Below the pieces are notes generated by a model, which searched no databases, was not told where the DNA came from, and saw only the letters and a list, made by a program, of their open reading frames with translations. Position numbers and translations under genes: made by a program. Below, piece by piece: positions 60,381-64,000 of a stretch of DNA of 64,000 nucleotides (positions are counted from its first letter, which is position 1; each line of letters begins with the position of its first letter). The stretch spans positions 49,786,001 through 49,850,000 of the forward strand of contig CM114271.1 of assembly GCA_050084515.1 (NCBI GenBank). Direction: 5' to 3'. This DNA is from Blasia pusilla (Eukaryota; Marchantiophyta; Marchantiopsida; Blasiales).

Positions 60381-61394
60381 ATGACCCCTTTGGACATCAC
60401 CCCGATTGTGTGGTGCATCCCAGAGAAGGGTATTCGAGTGTTGGACCTCTTTGGAGGGATGAGCACTAGGTTAGCTGCTGTTTTGGAGGCTGGAGTGCGC
60501 GTGCAGCAGTACCTATATGTGGAGATTGATGATGTTGCGAGGTGCCCTTCACTTCACCATGTGGCGCAATTACGCCTCCGTTTTCCCGACTTGTTGTCTG
60601 CGTCCGCCATTCAAGGTTACCAGAGTTCCCTACCGAGGGACATTTCATTGTTGGGGGCGCAGGACTTGGTGCGGGTAGGGATCATAGACTTGGTCAGTGC
60701 TGGTTGGCCATGTCAGGGCCAGTCCAATACTGGACGGGATAGCGGATTAGCTGATTCTCGGTCCATGTTGATTTGGGAGATGATGCGGATCTTGCAACAC
60801 TTGCACGAGCATCAGTCTCGTCCTCTAGCATACATTCTGGAGAATGTTTTGATTTTGGGCGATTCCAGGTCCCGTGTGGTGACAAGTGCACATCATGTGC
60901 ACGCATGGATTGGCCCGGAAGTTTTGTTAGATACGGAGAGTATGGATTCACGAGCACATCGCCTACGTCTTTGGTGGATCAACTTGGTACCACACAAGGT
61001 GTTGCGGAGGGCATATGCGAGAGTGGAGCGCCCCTCCGATTTGTTGGTGGATTCTATTCTGGATCCATGTCGTTGATCATAGGTAGTGAGGCACGATGAT
61101 CGACCGCCGTTGATTGTAGTCAATAGGATTGGTATGCCATGGGCAGCCTTTTCCACATTTGTGAGTTTTCTTGCTTCCTATGCATTCAAGGAGGCCGGAC
61201 CTGGCTTGGTTTGGGATGACCAGGTACAGAGGTTGGTGGAGCCCAACGCCGATGAGCGAGAGCAAGCGATGGGATTCCCCACAAGAGTGATGGCAGTACC
61301 ATCACTATCAAAGGCATCACGACGTCATGTCTTGGATGAGGCAATGGACCTGAACTGCTTGACATGGATTTTCAGCTTAGGAGTAGTTGAGTAG
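60381..61394 (+). pseudogene. C5 cytosine DNA methyltransferase domain in the pol frame
   Basis: The frame 60381-61076 contains motif I VLDLFGGMST (60438 on) and YLYVEIDD as motif II. Motif IV is DLVSAGWPCQGQSNTG, with the catalytic Cys codon at 60711-60713. Motif VI is ENV at 60840-60848, and RAHRLRLWWINL fits motif VIII. After two stops (TGA 61074-61076, TAG 61080-61082) the same frame continues to 61394. It ends with EREQAMGFP and ASRRHVLDEAMDLNCLTWIF, resembling motifs IX-X. The order I to X is linear as in DNMT3-type enzymes, unlike the rearranged plant DRM proteins. It is flanked by protease and RT in the same frame. Catalytic residues are intact although the frame is broken. Confidence 0.85.
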
Positions 61395-61799
61395 CGTTGT
61401 TTGAGGATGCGACACATCACATCAGTTGCATTGGTGAGCCTCATGCCTACCAAGACGGTTGAGGCAATGGCTGGGGGCGAGACTCGAGGAGATTGACATA
61501 CCAAGGGTGATTGGGAGAGACACCCTTGGACTTCTTGGGATGTTCTGCAGGTATGCCAAGAGATGTTAGCCACATCATCGAGTGTGGTTCCGAGTACTAC
61601 ACATGGAGATCCGATTTTGCACTTGGCTTCACGTGAACAGTGGAGTTTTGTTGTTTGAGACAGGGTTGCACCATAGCAACCACCGACACCCACACCAGAG
61701 AGTCCTACCGTAGTCACGATGGAGACTTGGGAGCCAAATATGGGCCCTAAGTTGACAAGAGGAGAGCGGCATCGGATAAACCAGTTCCTTAGGAGTTAT

Positions 61800-62725
61800 A
61801 GGAGCTGATTTGCATTTAGCATGTAGGATTTGGATACGCTCAAGGGTCTAGGGATCTGCATTGAGTTTTCAAGTGACACGCCGATCTTCCGACAACCCTA
61901 CAAGTACAATGACATGGAGAGAACTCTGATTCAGAGTAGGATCCAGGACTTCGTTTGATCAGGACTAGTGGAGATGTCGCATGGAGAGTATGCATCTGCC
62001 ACTATCATGCCCGCCAAGAAGGATGTGTATGGCATCTGGACGGATAGGCAGATGTGTGGAGATTACGGATCTATCAATCGGCAGACAAAGTCCAATAGGT
62101 ATGCCATGCCCACCCGTGAGGAGATCTTTGATGCGAATGGGCATGCAAAGGTCTTCAGTTCGTTAGATCTTTGAGCCAGATACCATCAACTGCCTATCAG
62201 ATTGGAGGACACTCAGAAGACAGAATTTTGGGGCATCAATCCTAACGGGAAGGATTGCTTGTACTAGTGGCGATTCTTACCATTTGGGTAAAAGAATGCC
62301 CCTGTTGAGTTTCAGAGGGTTATGGATAGGATGTTGGTAGGTTTGGATTTTGCTAGGTGTTATATTGATGACATAGTAGTCCTTAGCGCCACGGTTGAGA
62401 TCCATGAGCGACATGTAGAGTAGGTATTTTAACGATTGCAGTTACATGGGCTGAAGCTACATCCAGGCAAGTGCAAGTTCTTCTACGACCAGATTGAGTA
62501 CTTGGATCATACGATATATCCAGGCGGCCTTGGTGTGCAACAGAAGAAGGTAGAGGCTATTTCACGCATTCCACGCCCTACAGATGTGAGTCAAGTTCGT
62601 GCATTCATGGGATTGGCAAACTTCTATCGACGGTATAACAAGGGTTTCATTTCGATTGCAAAGCCGCTAACCTTGATGACCAAGCTGGATCAAGAGTGGC
62701 ATTGGGGAATGAGCAAGAGCAAGCA
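61800..62725 (+). pseudogene. Reverse transcriptase
   Basis: Blocks include FRQPYKYNDMERTLIQSRIQ, HGEYASATIMPAKKD, RQMCGDYGSINRQTKS and AMPTREEIFDANGHAKVFSS. They continue with YHQLPIRLEDTQKTEF, the catalytic YIDDIVV (62361-62381), LHGLKLHPGKCKFF and VRAFMGLANFYRRYNKGF. The order and content are those of gypsy RT. Stops occur at about 61957, 62173, 62266, 62290, 62420 and 62429. A frame change follows near 62705. The YIDD box is intact. Confidence 0.88.
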
Positions 62726-62731
62726 TTTTAG

Positions 62732-63442
62732 ATGCTCAAGGAAATAATGACGTCCGCTCCCATATTGAGGAGACCAATCACGGGGCGTCCTTTCCAGTTG
62801 CATACCGATTGGAGCATGTTGGGGCTTGGAGCCGTGCTCACCGAGCATGACGATGATGGTAGAGAGTTCATGGTGGCTTATGTTAGTCGCTTGAACAACG
62901 CTGCAGAGGCAAAATATAGCTCGTATGAGGGTGAGTGCTTGGTTGCAGTATGGGCTGTCGCACATTTCAGATGTTATCTATTCGGCAATCCCTTTACCAT
63001 CATTATTCATCATCAGCCACTTAAGTGGTTGATGGAGTCTGACAAGCTTACAGGGAAGCTTGCGAGGTGGGCTCTTTTGTTGTAGGAGTTTGACTTCTAG
63101 GTGGTGCATAGACTTGGGACGCTCAACCATAATGCACATGGTTTGAGCCGTAATCCATGCCCGAGTCAGCGAGATGCAACTGGAGCTCGTTGGCATGGTG
63201 AGAGTGATGAGGAGTTGGTGCCAGGATGGCATGCGTCAACCTATTTGGGCTTGTTGGCTATGAAGAGCCAGATTGCTGAGACTTCCATGGCGAGTTTTGA
63301 TAGAGAGTCCTTAGATCTAGAAGCCGGTGAGGAGATGACAGGTGGCCAAGATATTCACGATGATGGAGTGGTCTTGGAGTACGTGCATAGTGGCAACGTC
63401 GCAAGCACAGTGGGTGCTAGAGAGCGGGATCGAATCCTATAG
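62732..63442 (+). pseudogene. RNase H and connector
   Basis: RPFQLHTDWSMLGLGAVLTE starts the RNase H core. It continues YVSRLNNAAEAKYSSYEGEC, VWAVAHFRCYLFGN and HHQPLKWLMESDKLTGKLAR. Two TAG stops at about 63083 and 63104 precede VVHRLGTLNHNAHGLSRNP, the usual end of the domain. The connector 63150-63440 is acidic. The fragment at 23286-23440 derives from the same family. Confidence 0.85.
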
Positions 63443-64000
63443 CGAGCCAGACGATTCCAATGGGAGGAGACACATATGTTGCGAGTGTGGAAGGATGGTA
63501 GAGTGCATGTAGTGCCTCATCCTTTGTAGAGAGCACGTTTGGTGCGTCATGCCCATGAGGAGTTGGGTCATTTTGGAATGAAGCGGACGTATAGCTTGCT
63601 CCAGATTCAGTATTGGTGGCGAGGCATGCAGACTGACGTTCAACAATTTGTTGCCAAATGCATGGTGTGTGATCGAGTCAAAGTATCGTTCAATGCTCCG
63701 ACTCCAGAGTTGTATCCATTTTCGATCATGGATTTACGTTATAGATGGATTTTGGATTTTGCAGGACCTTTGCCTTAAACGGAGCGCCATAGTCGTTAAA
63801 TGTTGGTGATGGTTGAGCACTTCTCGAAGTGGATAGAGTTGGTTGCATTGACTGACAAAGCGAGTGAGGGAGTAGCGTATACCTTCCTAGATTGGGTGCT
63901 GAGTCATTACGACGCACCAGCTGAAGTGTTGACATACCAGGGTATAGAGTTCCGCGGGGAGTTTCAGGCCTTGTGTGATCAGGCACTAATCGACCACCTC
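63443..64000 (+). pseudogene. Integrase, partial at window end
   Basis: The HHCC zinc domain reads RHAHEELGHFGMKRTYSLLQ, then QYWWRGM and AKCMVCDRV. The catalytic core starts WILDFAGPLP (first Asp). After TAA at 63777-63779 and a further TAA it continues VEHFSKWIELV and FLDWVLSHYDAPAEV. At the second catalytic position the sequence reads LTYQGIEFRGEF, with Tyr where Asp is expected. The final Glu and any chromodomain lie beyond the window. Confidence 0.82.

Larger units (their letters stand above)
56420..64000 (+). mobile_element. Ty3/gypsy retrotransposon with a cytosine methyltransferase domain (3' part off window)
   Basis: Plus-strand remnants appear in the order Cys-rich ORF, Gag with zinc knuckles, aspartic protease, C5 DNA methyltransferase, reverse transcriptase, RNase H and integrase. 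RT before integrase defines the Ty3/gypsy group. Protease end, methyltransferase and RT are in the same frame, so the methyltransferase was part of the polyprotein. There are many in-frame stops and at least two frameshifts (about 59870-59900 and about 62705), so this copy is dead. No LTR pair can be seen because the right end is outside the window. Confidence 0.85.

Overview
The window reads as nuclear DNA of a land plant. The evidence is spliced genes with GT-AG introns of about 70 to 570 bases, plant families (LIKE-COV, calmodulin-like, a PADRE/DUF4228-like ORF), a Helitron, and a Ty3/gypsy element. Low gene density, short introns and a methyltransferase-bearing gypsy element suggest a bryophyte or another early-diverging streptophyte. 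I cannot name the species. Gene islands have balanced base composition and are separated by AT-rich stretches of decayed transposons.

Layout. Positions 48-3764 (+) hold nine exons of an MO25/CAB39 scaffold gene whose 5' part lies outside the window. It converges on a four-exon LTV1 ribosome-biogenesis gene at 6707-8977 (-). Positions 9.2-14.0 kb are AT-rich repeats with a short non-autonomous Helitron at 13265-13584. A single-exon LIKE-COV membrane protein gene is at 15662-16453 (+). Positions 17.9-21.1 kb are AT-rich again, with nested Helitron-like ends. Positions 22.3-25.1 kb hold an LRR remnant, a stray gypsy RNase H fragment and a cluster of inverted repeats. Two closely similar four-EF-hand calmodulin-like genes lie at 30106-30783 and 49473-50156 (+). 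Between them are a long-TIR element (about 32.95-34.0 kb), a tandem array (37.75-38.6 kb), a PADRE-like ORF with a long hairpin (38943-39416) and a decayed full-domain Helitron (about 40.0-48.6 kb).

After the second calmodulin-like gene comes an unrecognised minus-strand gene. It stops exactly at a Helitron-type 5' end (51573/51574), and the Helitron-like DNA beyond it carries one Ser/Pro-rich ORF. From about 56.4 kb to the window end is a decayed Ty3/gypsy element in the order Cys-rich ORF, Gag, protease, C5 cytosine DNA methyltransferase, reverse transcriptase, RNase H, integrase. The methyltransferase inside the polyprotein is the most unusual feature here. Host genes appear unrelated to one another, apart from the calmodulin-like pair, and there is no sign of an operon.
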